Position numbers and translations under genes: made by a program. Under the pieces are notes generated by a model. That model did not search any database, had not been told where the DNA came from, and saw nothing but the letters and a program-made list of their open reading frames with translations. DNA of 64,000 nt from Flavobacterium ginsenosidimutans (GTDB taxonomy: Bacteria; Bacteroidota; Bacteroidia; Flavobacteriales; Flavobacteriaceae), in contig NZ_QJRJ01000076.1 of assembly GCF_003254625.1 (NCBI RefSeq), positions 62,001-126,000 of the forward strand, written 5' to 3'. This document shows positions 44,223-52,532 of the stretch, piece after piece. How positions within the stretch are numbered: position 1 is the first letter of the stretch; each line of letters opens with the position of its first letter.

Positions 44223-44900
44223 TTATTTGTAATGGCAAAAAATCCCTTTATCATAAACTGTCCATAAACTTGCTTTTTGATTAGCAGCTTTTAAGGCATT
44301 ATTCGCCCAAGTATTACATGTATAAAAAAGACTATAACTTCCTTTAGCTTCATAAAAAGCATCTTTTCTTCCGTAACTGTGACCTTGAATCCATTCCGGA
44401 TGAATTGGATCTCTAAAACTATCTGAAATATAGGTTGCCAGTTTTTGATAATTTTCTTTCGAAATTAAAATGCGTTTGCAGTCTTCACCTTCGCGCAATT
44501 GTTTAAAAAACGTCGTGTGCATTGCCGAAGAACTAATTCCGAATGCGGCTTTAAACGCTGTGCTTGCCTTTAAATCTGCCCATTCTGGTGTTTCAAGATA
44601 AAATCCTTTGTCGCCCCACCCGAATGCGATATAATTCATTAATGAATCTTTTGATTGGGTTTGGCTGAATTGAATCTCATTTCTCCAATCTTTAACTTCA
44701 TTTTTAATCGGAACTACGATATCAGTATGAACTCCATTTGAAAGAATGTAAATCGGAATAGCATTCTGCTCTTCAACTTTTGCAATATCTGAATTGACTG
44801 TGATTTTAGAAATCAGAAATACTGATACTATATACAAAACAAGAAAACTGAAAATTCCGAAAAACGTCCAGCCTAGAAATTTGAATGATTTTTTTAGCAT
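44223..44900 (-). CDS. DUF2459 / TIGR02117 family membrane-anchored protein
   Basis: A 225-aa protein with one N-terminal membrane anchor (about residues 10-32). Family marks include 'IYILSNGVHTDIVVPI', 'YIAFGWGDKGFYLETPEW', and a likely catalytic cysteine in 'LFYTCNTWANNALKAA'. The cysteine and a histidine from 'NGVHTD' or 'GHSYGRKD' would suit an NlpC-like hydrolase, but this is inferred. The family is often found near urease or polyhydroxybutyrate genes; here it precedes a lipoprotein gene. Active site faces the periplasm. Confidence 0.85.
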   Translation of the reverse strand: MLKKSFKFLGWTFFGIFSFLVLYIVSVFLISKITVNSDIAKVEEQNAIPIYILSNGVHTDIVVPIKNEVKDWRNEIQFSQTQSKDSLMNYIAFGWGDKGFYLETPEWADLKASTAFKAAFGISSSAMHTTFFKQLREGEDCKRILISKENYQKLATYISDSFRDPIHPEWIQGHSYGRKDAFYEAKGSYSLFYTCNTWANNALKAANQKASLWTVYDKGIFCHYK

Positions 44901-45002
44901 TTTAAATGATTGATTTTAGATTAGTAATTGGTTATTTTTTCTGTAACCAATTTTTGAGCCAAAAATTTTGTTTCCTGAAAATGGTACGCGGATTTTACAG
45001 AT

Positions 45003-45020
45003 TCGCTTTCGCGAAAGCGA
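45003..45020. repeat. 18-bp perfect palindrome
   Basis: TCGCTTTCGCGAAAGCGA reads the same on both strands. Its 12-bp core CTTTCGCGAAAG recurs inside a coding region at 63328-63339. It could be a dimeric-protein binding site or an over-represented palindrome of this lineage. Confidence 0.7.
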
Positions 45021-45050
45021 GGATTTAAACAGGTTTTTATTCTCATTTTT

Positions 45051-45148
45051 GTCATCCTGAGGAACGAAGGATCGCACTAGAATTTCCGCAATCTAAGTCG
45101 CCAATCTTTGTAGAGTTTCGTGTGTGATCCTTCGTTCCTCAGGATGAC
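45051..45148. repeat. 23-bp inverted repeat with 52-nt loop
   Basis: Positions 45051-45073 are perfectly complementary to 45126-45148; each arm includes CCTGAGGAACGAAGGATC or its complement. The arm shares only the ends (GTCATCCTGAG) with the other REP-like copies in this window, so it is a separate subfamily. Confidence 0.85.
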
Positions 45149-45159
45149 AAACTTTGGAT

Positions 45160-45184
45160 GGGCTTCGACTTCGCTCAGCCTGAC
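45160..45184. repeat. half REP-like element, copy 2
   Basis: One arm of the family with core CTTCGACTTCGCTCAG, without a nearby partner arm; it follows the 23-bp inverted repeat directly. Confidence 0.75.
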
Positions 45185-45210
45185 AAAAGAGAACTTTACT
45201 TTTTAAGCAT

Positions 45211-45238
45211 AAAAAAACTGCTGAATCTCTTCAGCAGT
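45211..45238 (-). terminator. terminator of ychF
   Basis: ACTGCTGAA (45217-45225) pairs with TTCAGCAGT (45230-45238), loop TCTC; on the minus strand a T7 run follows. Confidence 0.88.
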
Positions 45239-45285
45239 CTTAATCTATTCTCTTGTTTCTTTCTTCTATTTTCTAAAGAAAAAGA

Positions 45286-46380
45286 TTAAACGTTGAAACG
45301 GAAATGCATTACATCACCATCTTTTACAACATACTCTTTTCCTTCAACTTTAAATTTCCCAGCTTCTTTAGCTTTTGCTTCAGAACCGTATTGAACATAA
45401 TCTTCGTATGAGATAACTTCTGCACGAATAAAACCTTTTTCGAAATCTGTGTGGATAACTCCTGCTGCTTGAGGCGCTGTAGCTCCAATGTTGATTGTCC
45501 AAGCACGCACTTCTTTCACACCAGCTGTAAAATAAGTCTGTTGTTTTAATAATTTGTAAGCTGCACGAATTAAAACTGATGCTCCTGGTTCAGTTAATCC
45601 CATATCTTCTAAGAAAACCTGACGCTCTTCGTAGCTTTCTAATTCTGTAATATCCGCTTCTGCACCTACAGAAAGAATAATTACTTCAGCATCTTCGTCT
45701 TTTACCAATTCACGAACTTGGTCTACATATTTATTTCCGCTTACTGCTGAACTTTCGTCAACATTACAAACGTATAAAACTGGTTTTGCTGTAATCAATT
45801 GAAATCCTTCCATCAAAACTTCTTCGTCGTTGCTTTGAGGAATAATTGTTCTTGCAGATTTTGCTTGTAATAAAGCTTCTCTAATTCTGTTTAATAAAGC
45901 TTCTTCAGTTTGAGCTTCTTTATTTCCAGTTTTTGCAGCACGTTTTACTTTTTCTAAACGTTTTTCGATTGTTTCTAAATCTTTTAACTGCAATTCGATA
46001 TCGATAGTTTCTTTGTCACGAATTGGATTTACATTTCCGTCAACGTGTACAATATTATCATTATCAAAACAACGCAAAACGTGAATAATAGCATTACACT
46101 CTCTAATGTTTCCTAAAAACTGGTTTCCAAGACCTTCACCTTTACTTGCGCCTTTTACCAAACCTGCAATATCTACGATATCTACAGTTGCCATTTGTAC
46201 ACGCTCTGGTTTTACCAATTCTTCTAATTTATTGATTCTTGGATCTGGAACGTTTACAACACCAATATTAGGTTCGATTGTACAAAACGGAAAGTTGGCA
46301 CTTTGCGCTTTTGCATTAGATAAACAATTAAATAATGTTGATTTTCCAACATTTGGTAATCCTACAATTCCTGCTTTCAT
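45286..46380 (-). CDS. ychF: YchF/OLA1-family ATPase
   Basis: A 364-aa universally conserved P-loop ATPase of the Obg class. G1 is 'GLPNVGKSTLFN' at the N-terminus; 'FPFCTIEPNIGVVNVPD' follows, then 'DIVDIAGLVKGASKGEGLG' (G3) and 'YVCNVDES' in place of the GTP-specific NKxD, which gives the ATP preference of the family. A helical hairpin follows G3 and the C-terminus is a TGS domain ('VRAWTINIGATAPQAAGVIH', 'EGKEYVVKDGDVMHFRFNV'). It binds ribosomes and takes part in stress responses. It appears monocistronic and ends at its own terminator. Confidence 0.95.
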   Translation of the reverse strand: MKAGIVGLPNVGKSTLFNCLSNAKAQSANFPFCTIEPNIGVVNVPDPRINKLEELVKPERVQMATVDIVDIAGLVKGASKGEGLGNQFLGNIRECNAIIHVLRCFDNDNIVHVDGNVNPIRDKETIDIELQLKDLETIEKRLEKVKRAAKTGNKEAQTEEALLNRIREALLQAKSARTIIPQSNDEEVLMEGFQLITAKPVLYVCNVDESSAVSGNKYVDQVRELVKDEDAEVIILSVGAEADITELESYEERQVFLEDMGLTEPGASVLIRAAYKLLKQQTYFTAGVKEVRAWTINIGATAPQAAGVIHTDFEKGFIRAEVISYEDYVQYGSEAKAKEAGKFKVEGKEYVVKDGDVMHFRFNV

Positions 46381-46472
46381 CTGTTTGTTTCTATATTATT
46401 TATTCGACCTTTTTTAATTAGGTCAAAAACATTAAACCTTGTGTTTAAATGTTTTGTGATTTAAATGCCTTT

Positions 46473-46501
46473 TTTGCTTTTCTGCCAAAATGATATTTTT
46501 C
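46473..46501 (+). promoter_or_regulatory. possible promoter of the TonB receptor gene
   Basis: TTTG at 46473-46476, 17 nt, then TATTTTTC at 46494-46501 (7 of 8 to TAnnTTTG). It would give a leader of about 170 nt before the ATG at 46677. Confidence 0.35.
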
Positions 46502-46516
46502 AGCTTTAAAATTTTG

Positions 46517-46524
46517 CAAATATA
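46517..46524 (-). promoter_or_regulatory. -7-like box of ychF
   Basis: CAAATATA on the plus strand gives TATATTTG on the minus strand, an exact -7 match, about 137 nt upstream of the ychF start. No good -33 partner. Confidence 0.35.
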
Positions 46525-46676
46525 AGATTTAATAGCTCTTGCACGAAGTAAAAATGCTCAATAATATAATTTTAGAGCTAATCTTAAAAATTTTTAAACA
46601 TTTTATTAATTTTTTGTTAAAAAACATTACTTTTATAAAACTAATCAATAAAAAACAAACCAAAAAACCAATTACC

Positions 46677-49310
46677 ATGAAAAAGATTGCATTATTACTA
46701 TTTCTGCTGAACTCAGCGTTTCTCTTTGCTCAGAAAGAAGTCTCAGGTGTCGTAAAAGACAAAACTGGAGCACCACTTCCTGGCGTAAATATTGTCGAAA
46801 AAGGGACTTCAAATGGCGTTTCTACCGATTTTGAAGGTAGTTATAAAATCAAAGTAAAAGAAGGTGCAACTTTAATATTCACTTACGTAGGATTCTCAAC
46901 AGTCGAAAAAGCAGTTACAGGTGATAAAATAGACATTGTTTTAGGCGAAAGCGAAGGCCAAGTTTTAAATGATGTTGTTGTTACAGGATCACGAAGCACT
47001 AAAAGAACCGTTGTAAACTCTGCTGTTCCTATTGATGTTATTAGTGTAAAAGATGTTACAACACAAAGTGGTAAAATTGAAATCAATCAATTATTGCAAT
47101 ATGTTGCTCCATCATTTAATGCCAATAAACAATCGGGTTCTGATGGTGCCGATCACGTAGATCCTGCTTCTTTAAGAGGTATGGGACCAGATCAGACTTT
47201 GGTTTTGATTAACGGAAAAAGAAGACACCAATCTTCTTTAATTAACTTATTTGGAACAAGAGGACGTGGAAATACTGGGACTGATTTAAATGCAATTCCA
47301 GCGGCTTCTATTAAAAGAATTGAGATTTTACGTGACGGAGCTTCAGCACAATACGGTTCCGATGCTATTGCGGGAGTTATCAATATTATAACAAATGATA
47401 ATGTAGATGAATTAACAGGATCTGTAACCTACGGTGCTTTTAATACACATGCTCAAGGCGAATTTCTTCCTGGAACTCCAAATACAAAAGGATATAGATT
47501 AGATCAACATGGAAATGGAAATTCATACGGAAAAGATCAAGATTTTGACGGTGGTTCTGTTAGAGTTGCTGCTAATTATGGAGTTGCATTAGGAACCAAA
47601 GGCGGTTATGCAAACTTTACAGGTGAATTTTTAAACAAAAATAAGACCTTAAGACCAGCTTATGATTTTAGAAAAGGTTTTGGTGATGCAAGTATGCATG
47701 GCGTAAATTTATTTGCCAATTTCTCTATTCCGATTGCAGATAAAACAGAGTTTTATGCTTTTGGAGGAAGTAATTTCAGAGATACTGATGCTTATGCTTT
47801 TACAAGAAATGATGGAGAAAGAGTTGTAGAATCGGTTTATCCTGGAGGTTATACGCCAAGAATTACATCGAAAATTAATGATAATTCAGTTGCTGCTGGA
47901 ATTAAAACAGAATCTTCTGGAGGATGGAAATTTGATTTGAGTAATACTTTCGGAAAAAATAAATTCCAGTACGATATTAAAGGAACAATAAATGCTTCTC
48001 TTGAAGAAAATTCTCCACATGAATTTGATGCTGGAGGACATAGTTTACTTCAAAACACAACCAATTTTGATATTTCTAAAAATTATGACAGTGTTCTTGA
48101 AGGTTTTAATATTGCTTTTGGAACTGAATTTAGAGTAGAAAAATTTGAAATTTTTGCAGGAGAAGAAGGTTCGTACACTACTTACGATACAAATGGACAG
48201 CCAATAACAGACCCAACAACTCAAAGTGCTCCTATTGATCCTATTTCAGGAAATCCTAGACCTGGAAGTTCACAAGGTTTCCCTGGTTATAGTCCTGCAA
48301 ACGAAGTAAATGAAAGCCGTACCAACTTCTCTTTATATGCTGATGGAGAATTGGATATAACTAAAGCTTTAATGGTAAATGCTGCTGTTCGTTTTGAAAA
48401 TTACAGCGATTTTGGAAGCACAGTAAATGGAAAATTAGCTTCTAGATTAAAACTGGGTGATCACTTTAATTTAAGAGGTTCTGTGAGTACAGGTTTCCGT
48501 GCTCCATCATTAGCGCAAATTTATTATAATTTACGTTTTACCAACTTTAATGCAAGCGGTGCAACAGAAGTATTATTAGCTCCAAATAACAGTGAAATTA
48601 CAAGAGCTTTTGGAATTGGCAAATTAAATGAAGAAAAAGCGGTAAATGCTTCTCTAGGATTTACAGCTTCTTACGGAGATTTTACAGCAACAATTGACGG
48701 TTATTACATTCAAGTAAAAGACCGTATCGTTCTTACAGGATATTTTGATGCAAGTGCTTTAAATCTTGGTGTTTCTGAAGCTCAGTTTTTTGCCAATGGT
48801 GTAGATACTAGCACACATGGTTTAGACTTAGTTTTATCTTGGAAAAAAGGGTTTGATTTTGGTCAGCTTGGTGCAACATTAGTTGGAAACATCAACGATA
48901 TGAAAATTGACAAAGTTAAAAACGGTACTCTTGATGAAGCTACTTTCTTCGGAAAACGTGAAAAAGCCTTTTTATTAGCTTCTGCGCCAGACAACAAATT
49001 TGGTTTAAACCTAAATTATTCTAAAAAGAAATTCGACGCTGGATTAGCTTTTACTCGCTTTAGCAAAGTTGTTTTGGTAGATTATGCTGATGAAGATGAT
49101 GTTTACAATCCAAAAGTGGTAACTGATTTAACTCTTGGATATCAATTTACTAAAAGTTTAAAACTGACTATCGGAAGCAACAACTTGTTTAATATATATC
49201 CAACTAAACAAGACGAACAAGGAAATACAGAAGCTGGAGGGTATTGGGATGCTGTACAAATGGGTTTCAGCGGAGCATATTACTATGCAAGACTTGGATT
49301 TAATTTCTAA
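46677..49310 (+). CDS. TonB-dependent outer-membrane receptor
   Basis: From ATG 46677 the product is 877 aa, signal peptide MKKIALLLFLLNSAFLFAQ. The frame is open 138 nt further upstream, but that stretch encodes no signal-like sequence. Residues about 21-105 are a carboxypeptidase-regulatory-like domain ('VSGVVKDKTGAPLPGVNIV', 'YVGFSTVEKAVTG'). The plug follows, with 'GPDQTLVLINGKRRHQSSL' and 'IKRIEILRDGASAQYGSDAI'. A 22-strand barrel with 'GSVSTGFRAPSLAQIYYN' ends in 'AYYYARLGFNF'. It imports large nutrients or metal complexes using TonB energy. There is no SusD partner, so it is probably not a polysaccharide receptor; the ligand is unknown. Confidence 0.92.
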   Translation: MKKIALLLFLLNSAFLFAQKEVSGVVKDKTGAPLPGVNIVEKGTSNGVSTDFEGSYKIKVKEGATLIFTYVGFSTVEKAVTGDKIDIVLGESEGQVLNDVVVTGSRSTKRTVVNSAVPIDVISVKDVTTQSGKIEINQLLQYVAPSFNANKQSGSDGADHVDPASLRGMGPDQTLVLINGKRRHQSSLINLFGTRGRGNTGTDLNAIPAASIKRIEILRDGASAQYGSDAIAGVINIITNDNVDELTGSVTYGAFNTHAQGEFLPGTPNTKGYRLDQHGNGNSYGKDQDFDGGSVRVAANYGVALGTKGGYANFTGEFLNKNKTLRPAYDFRKGFGDASMHGVNLFANFSIPIADKTEFYAFGGSNFRDTDAYAFTRNDGERVVESVYPGGYTPRITSKINDNSVAAGIKTESSGGWKFDLSNTFGKNKFQYDIKGTINASLEENSPHEFDAGGHSLLQNTTNFDISKNYDSVLEGFNIAFGTEFRVEKFEIFAGEEGSYTTYDTNGQPITDPTTQSAPIDPISGNPRPGSSQGFPGYSPANEVNESRTNFSLYADGELDITKALMVNAAVRFENYSDFGSTVNGKLASRLKLGDHFNLRGSVSTGFRAPSLAQIYYNLRFTNFNASGATEVLLAPNNSEITRAFGIGKLNEEKAVNASLGFTASYGDFTATIDGYYIQVKDRIVLTGYFDASALNLGVSEAQFFANGVDTSTHGLDLVLSWKKGFDFGQLGATLVGNINDMKIDKVKNGTLDEATFFGKREKAFLLASAPDNKFGLNLNYSKKKFDAGLAFTRFSKVVLVDYADEDDVYNPKVVTDLTLGYQFTKSLKLTIGSNNLFNIYPTKQDEQGNTEAGGYWDAVQMGFSGAYYYARLGFNF

Positions 49311-49323
49311 TTATGATTAACGA

Positions 49324-49480
49324 GGGCTTCGACTCCGCTCAAGCCTGACAATCATTATAATTAATTCAATCTCATTTATTGTCTTCCTGAGCGATCCCGA
49401 GGCTTCGGGAGAAGGACACGCAAGGAACTCCATAAACCATTTTGCCAATCATATGGAGCTTCGACTCCGCTCAGCCTGGC
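49324..49480. repeat. REP-like element cluster, copy 3
   Basis: A 26-nt half element at 49324-49349 and another at 49455-49480 both contain CTTCGACTCCGCTCA; between them lies CTGAGCGATCCCGAGGC and a small CCCGAGGCTTCGGG hairpin. They use CTCCGCTC where the copies at both ends of the window use CTTCGCTC. Confidence 0.75.
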
Positions 49481-49495
49481 AAACTTTATAAAAAC

Positions 49496-49529
49496 AAAAA
49501 ATCCTGAACTTAATTGTTCAGGATTTTTC
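49496..49529. terminator. bidirectional terminator between convergent genes
   Basis: ATCCTGAAC (49501-49509) pairs with GTTCAGGAT (49516-49524), with A5 before and T5 after the stem, so it serves both the TonB receptor (+) and the exported protein gene (-). Confidence 0.9.
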
Positions 49530-49545
49530 TTTTTCCATTTATTAA

Positions 49546-50709
49546 TTACAATTTAAACTCTAAAGATGCGATGATAGCTTTTTCTTCATCGGTTGCGGTA
49601 AATCCTGAAATATCCCAATAATTGGTTAGGATTTTATTCTTTTTATTAAAAAGCGATTTCTCTTTAAAAACATCACTTTCACTATAAGTAAAATTTTGTT
49701 TATTGAAACCAGTTGTCACAAAACTATTTCTTACCTGAATATTTTTCGTTTTATCTTTCAAAACAAGATCATATCCAATTTCTTCATTAGAACTCAACAA
49801 ATAATAATCGGTTCCGTCCCATCTATAATTTACTTTTACAAACGATTTAGTAATGTTTTTATTGCCAACATTTGTTTTTTCTTCTACTTTATTAAGAGTT
49901 GCAGGCGTTACTGTAATCGTAAATTCTAAAATGAGCTTCTTTACAGGATCGTAGACAACTTCAAAATTATCGATTGCCTCTTTGGCTTTATCTAAGGGAG
50001 TAATCGACATTACATAATAATCTTTATTTTTTGGATGTCCTTTGGTTGTAAAATCATATTCTTTCTTTGCTTTCGAATCTAATAGCGGATCAAAATATTT
50101 AAAATTAGAATAATTCTCCATTATATTATTCAAATCATATCCTTTTAAATCAGCACTTACATCTGCTTCTAATAATCCATAAGAGCGATTTTGCTCAACC
50201 AGTAAAGTAGTTGCATTATTATTTTTATCAAATTGAAAATTTACCAATCCATCATTATAATACGTGTACTGATTGTCAAGTATAAAAAACTCTCTCACAT
50301 ATACTTTCTGTCTATGGGAAATACTAATTTTCTTTATAGAATTGTTAACCAATTTCTGCAATATTTTTTCTGGAGATTCCTTAGACAAAACTACTTCATC
50401 TAATTTATTGTTTTTACTCTTTAAATAAATAACAAATTTTTGCTCTCCATTTAAAGAAGTCCAGCGTACAGTCAAATCTTCATAATTAGTTTCAGAAACC
50501 TGAACATTAGATCCCCCAGTGAGCATAAAAGTAACTTTTCCTTCTTCATTGCTCAATAAAATCTGCTGGGTTTTCATTATTTTAACCGTAGCATTTTGTA
50601 TCGGTTCCAAGGTTTCTATATCCTTAACAATAATAGAATACTCTTCGCTTTGTGCAAAACCGCTTACATAATTAAGTAAAACGATAAATAAAAGTAGCAA
50701 TTTCTTCAT
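49546..50709 (-). CDS. exported protein with carboxypeptidase-regulatory-like domain
   Basis: From ATG 50709 the product is 387 aa, signal MKKLLLLFIVLLNYVSGFAQ. ATG 50715 and 50760 are in frame but extend upstream of the natural signal. Residues about 21-105 form a CarboxypepD-like beta-sandwich ('IVKDIETLEPIQNATVKI', 'LLSNEEGKVTFMLTG'). The larger domain after it contains 'EKILQKLVNNSIKKISISH' and 'FVKVNYRWDGTDYYLLSSNE', as in many Bacteroidota exported proteins with this architecture. Function unknown; it may help sense or assemble at the outer membrane. It is oriented towards the TonB receptor with a shared terminator. Confidence 0.78.
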   Translation of the reverse strand: MKKLLLLFIVLLNYVSGFAQSEEYSIIVKDIETLEPIQNATVKIMKTQQILLSNEEGKVTFMLTGGSNVQVSETNYEDLTVRWTSLNGEQKFVIYLKSKNNKLDEVVLSKESPEKILQKLVNNSIKKISISHRQKVYVREFFILDNQYTYYNDGLVNFQFDKNNNATTLLVEQNRSYGLLEADVSADLKGYDLNNIMENYSNFKYFDPLLDSKAKKEYDFTTKGHPKNKDYYVMSITPLDKAKEAIDNFEVVYDPVKKLILEFTITVTPATLNKVEEKTNVGNKNITKSFVKVNYRWDGTDYYLLSSNEEIGYDLVLKDKTKNIQVRNSFVTTGFNKQNFTYSESDVFKEKSLFNKKNKILTNYWDISGFTATDEEKAIIASLEFKL

Positions 50710-50829
50710 AGGCATTGTTATTTTTTCAACTAAAGTATTATTTTTCCAACAATAAAGCAATAGCCTAAAAATAAAACATTCGTTATCAATAAACTAACTT
50801 TTCAAAATACCTGATATCAGGGTAAAAAA

Positions 50830-50853
50830 AATCCTGAGCCAAAACTCAGGATT
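50830..50853 (-). terminator. terminator of the ferredoxin gene
   Basis: AATCCTGAG (50830-50838) pairs with CTCAGGATT (50845-50853), loop CCAAAA; a T7 run follows on the minus strand. Confidence 0.88.
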
Positions 50854-50874
50854 ATATATAAGATAATTGAAGCA

Positions 50875-51225
50875 TTATTCTCCGTGCAAAAACGCTTGTC
50901 TTTGCAATAAAGTTTCCTCGTCTTCAACGTGGTTATCATCTGGTACACAACAGTCAACTGGACAAACAGCAGCACATTGAGGCTCATCGTGAAAACCTTT
51001 ACATTCTGTACATTTTCCTGGTACGATATAATAGATTTCGTCAGAAATTGGAGTTTGAGCATCATCTGCATCCACTTCAGTTCCATCAGGTAAAACTATT
51101 GATCCCGAAAGACTTGTACCATCTTTGTATCTCCAATCATCAGCTCCTTCATATATTGCTGTATTTGGGCACTCTGGTTCGCAAGCCCCGCAATTGATGC
51201 ATTCGTCAGTTATAATTATTGCCAT
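50875..51225 (-). CDS. 2[4Fe-4S] ferredoxin-type protein
   Basis: A 116-aa protein with two cluster-binding motifs, [12 protein letters not shown] near residue 9 and [18 protein letters not shown] in the second half (the second has an insertion between its cysteines). These would carry two [4Fe-4S] clusters for low-potential electron transfer. It has an acidic middle ('[12 protein letters not shown]') and tail. It is transcribed away from an acyl-CoA reductase gene whose promoter it shares space with, and may supply electrons in the same pathway, though the two do not form an operon. Confidence 0.92.
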   Translation of the reverse strand: MAIIITDECINCGACEPECPNTAIYEGADDWRYKDGTSLSGSIVLPDGTEVDADDAQTPISDEIYYIVPGKCTECKGFHDEPQCAAVCPVDCCVPDDNHVEDEETLLQRQAFLHGE

Positions 51226-51304
51226 CGTTTATTAGTCTTAAAGTTAAAAGTCTTAAGTCTCAAAGTCAAAATGAAAGGCAAGCATCGCTTTTGATTTTAT
51301 GCCT

Positions 51305-51336
51305 TTTGACTTTCGACTTAATTATGCTTATTTTTG
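51305..51336 (+). promoter_or_regulatory. promoter of the acyl-CoA reductase gene
   Basis: TTTG at 51305-51308, 20 nt, then TATTTTTG at 51329-51336: exact matches to both Bacteroidota boxes with ideal spacing, 38 nt before the ATG at 51375. Confidence 0.8.
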
Positions 51337-51338
51337 TG

Positions 51339-51370
51339 CAAAATTACAATCAAAACAATTCATAAGCAAA
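51339..51370 (-). promoter_or_regulatory. promoter of the ferredoxin gene
   Basis: On the minus strand TTTG (51370-51367), 20 nt, then TAATTTTG (51346-51339): exact matches and ideal spacing. Its -7 box begins only 2 nt from the -7 box of the divergent promoter. Confidence 0.8.
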
Positions 51371-51374
51371 CATT

Positions 51375-52439
51375 ATGACATTAGAAACAAAAAAAAGTGT
51401 TTTTGTTGAATTAGGAAAATTTTTAAGTCAGTTTTCTGAAGGTGCTTCTGCGCGAAAATCCGACGTTTTATATAATGATATCTTTTTTGATGATTTCGAA
51501 AATCTGATTCATTTATCAAAATCCCACAACGGATGGTACACACCAGAGCAAGTTTATTTCTCTTTAAAGTCATGGTCAGACGCTTTAACATCCGAAAACA
51601 TTGACAAATGGCTGTCTGCTTATTCTTTTGATACGGCTCAGACTGAAAAAACAGTTGCTTTGATTTTAGCAGGAAATATTCCTTTGGTTGGATTTCATGA
51701 TTTTCTATCCGTTATAATTACCGGCAATAAAGCTTTAATTAAAACTTCGTCAAACGATCAGCATTTATTGCCCTTTTTAGCTAAATATTTAATCGCTGTT
51801 GATGAAAATCTAAAAGATAAAATCACTTTCGTGGAAGGGAAATTGGAAAATTTCGATGCCGTAATTGCAACAGGAAGCAATAATACTTCACGTTATTTCG
51901 AATATTATTTTAAAGACAAACCATCAATTATTCGTAAAAACAGAAATTCGACTGCGGTTTTAACTGGAAAAGAAACCCATGAAGAATTAGAAGCTTTAGG
52001 TGAAGATATTTTTAGATATTTTGGTTTAGGATGCCGAAATGTTTCTAAACTTTATGTCCCAAAAGACTATTCGTTTGAAGCATTTTTTCAAGCAATTTTT
52101 AAATATCAAGACGTTATTCATTATGAGAAATATGCTAATAATTATGACTATAATAAAGCAGTATTTTTAATGAGTAATTTCAAATTACGAGACAACGGAT
52201 TTTTGACTTTAAAGGAAGATTCAAGCTACGCCTCTCCTATTTCGAGTGTCTTTTATGAATACTACGAAAACCCGAAAGAACTTGAAAAACGTCTTCAGAA
52301 TGATGCAGAACAAATTCAATGTATTGTTAGCAACAATTTTACACCAAATAGCATCGCTTTCGGTGAAACGCAAAAACCTCAATTGTGGGATTATGCAGAT
52401 AACGTGGATACTATAACGTTTTTGTTAACAACAAAGTAA
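51375..52439 (+). CDS. acyl-CoA reductase (LuxC family)
   Basis: A 354-aa NAD(P)H-dependent reductase that reduces activated acyl groups to aldehydes. Family marks: 'EKTVALILAGNIPLVGFHDF', 'ALIKTSSNDQHLLPFLA', 'VIATGSNNTSRYFEYYF', 'SIIRKNRNSTAVLTGKE' and a likely catalytic cysteine in 'YFGLGCRNVSKLYVP'. Physiological role here is unknown; LuxC itself supplies luminescence aldehyde, but no lux genes are near. It is followed by serC after 93 nt on the same strand and divergent from the ferredoxin gene. Confidence 0.88.
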   Translation: MTLETKKSVFVELGKFLSQFSEGASARKSDVLYNDIFFDDFENLIHLSKSHNGWYTPEQVYFSLKSWSDALTSENIDKWLSAYSFDTAQTEKTVALILAGNIPLVGFHDFLSVIITGNKALIKTSSNDQHLLPFLAKYLIAVDENLKDKITFVEGKLENFDAVIATGSNNTSRYFEYYFKDKPSIIRKNRNSTAVLTGKETHEELEALGEDIFRYFGLGCRNVSKLYVPKDYSFEAFFQAIFKYQDVIHYEKYANNYDYNKAVFLMSNFKLRDNGFLTLKEDSSYASPISSVFYEYYENPKELEKRLQNDAEQIQCIVSNNFTPNSIAFGETQKPQLWDYADNVDTITFLLTTK

Positions 52440-52532
52440 AAAATTGTTTAATTATTTCGAATATTTTAACGCTTTTTCGGCTCTTATTGACGAAATTTGC
52501 GTCTTTAAAATTTTCGACTATTAACAACAACC

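Larger units (their letters stand above)
44901..45285. other. 385-nt intergenic region with repeats and palindrome
   Basis: No gene is seen. It holds an 18-bp perfect palindrome (45003-45020), a 23-bp inverted repeat (45051-45148), a half REP-like element (45160-45184) and the ychF terminator (45211-45238). Confidence 0.8.

Noticed and set aside
46539..46676. Earlier start for the TonB receptor at 46539
   Set aside because: The added residues lack signal character and would precede a complete signal peptide starting at 46677.
50817..51086. 89-aa minus-strand frame overlapping the ferredoxin gene
   Set aside because: It is in another frame of the ferredoxin gene, whose cysteine motifs are clear.
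51375..52439. Luminescence role for the LuxC-family reductase
   Set aside because: No luxA, luxB, luxD or luxE genes are nearby; only the reductase family is supported.
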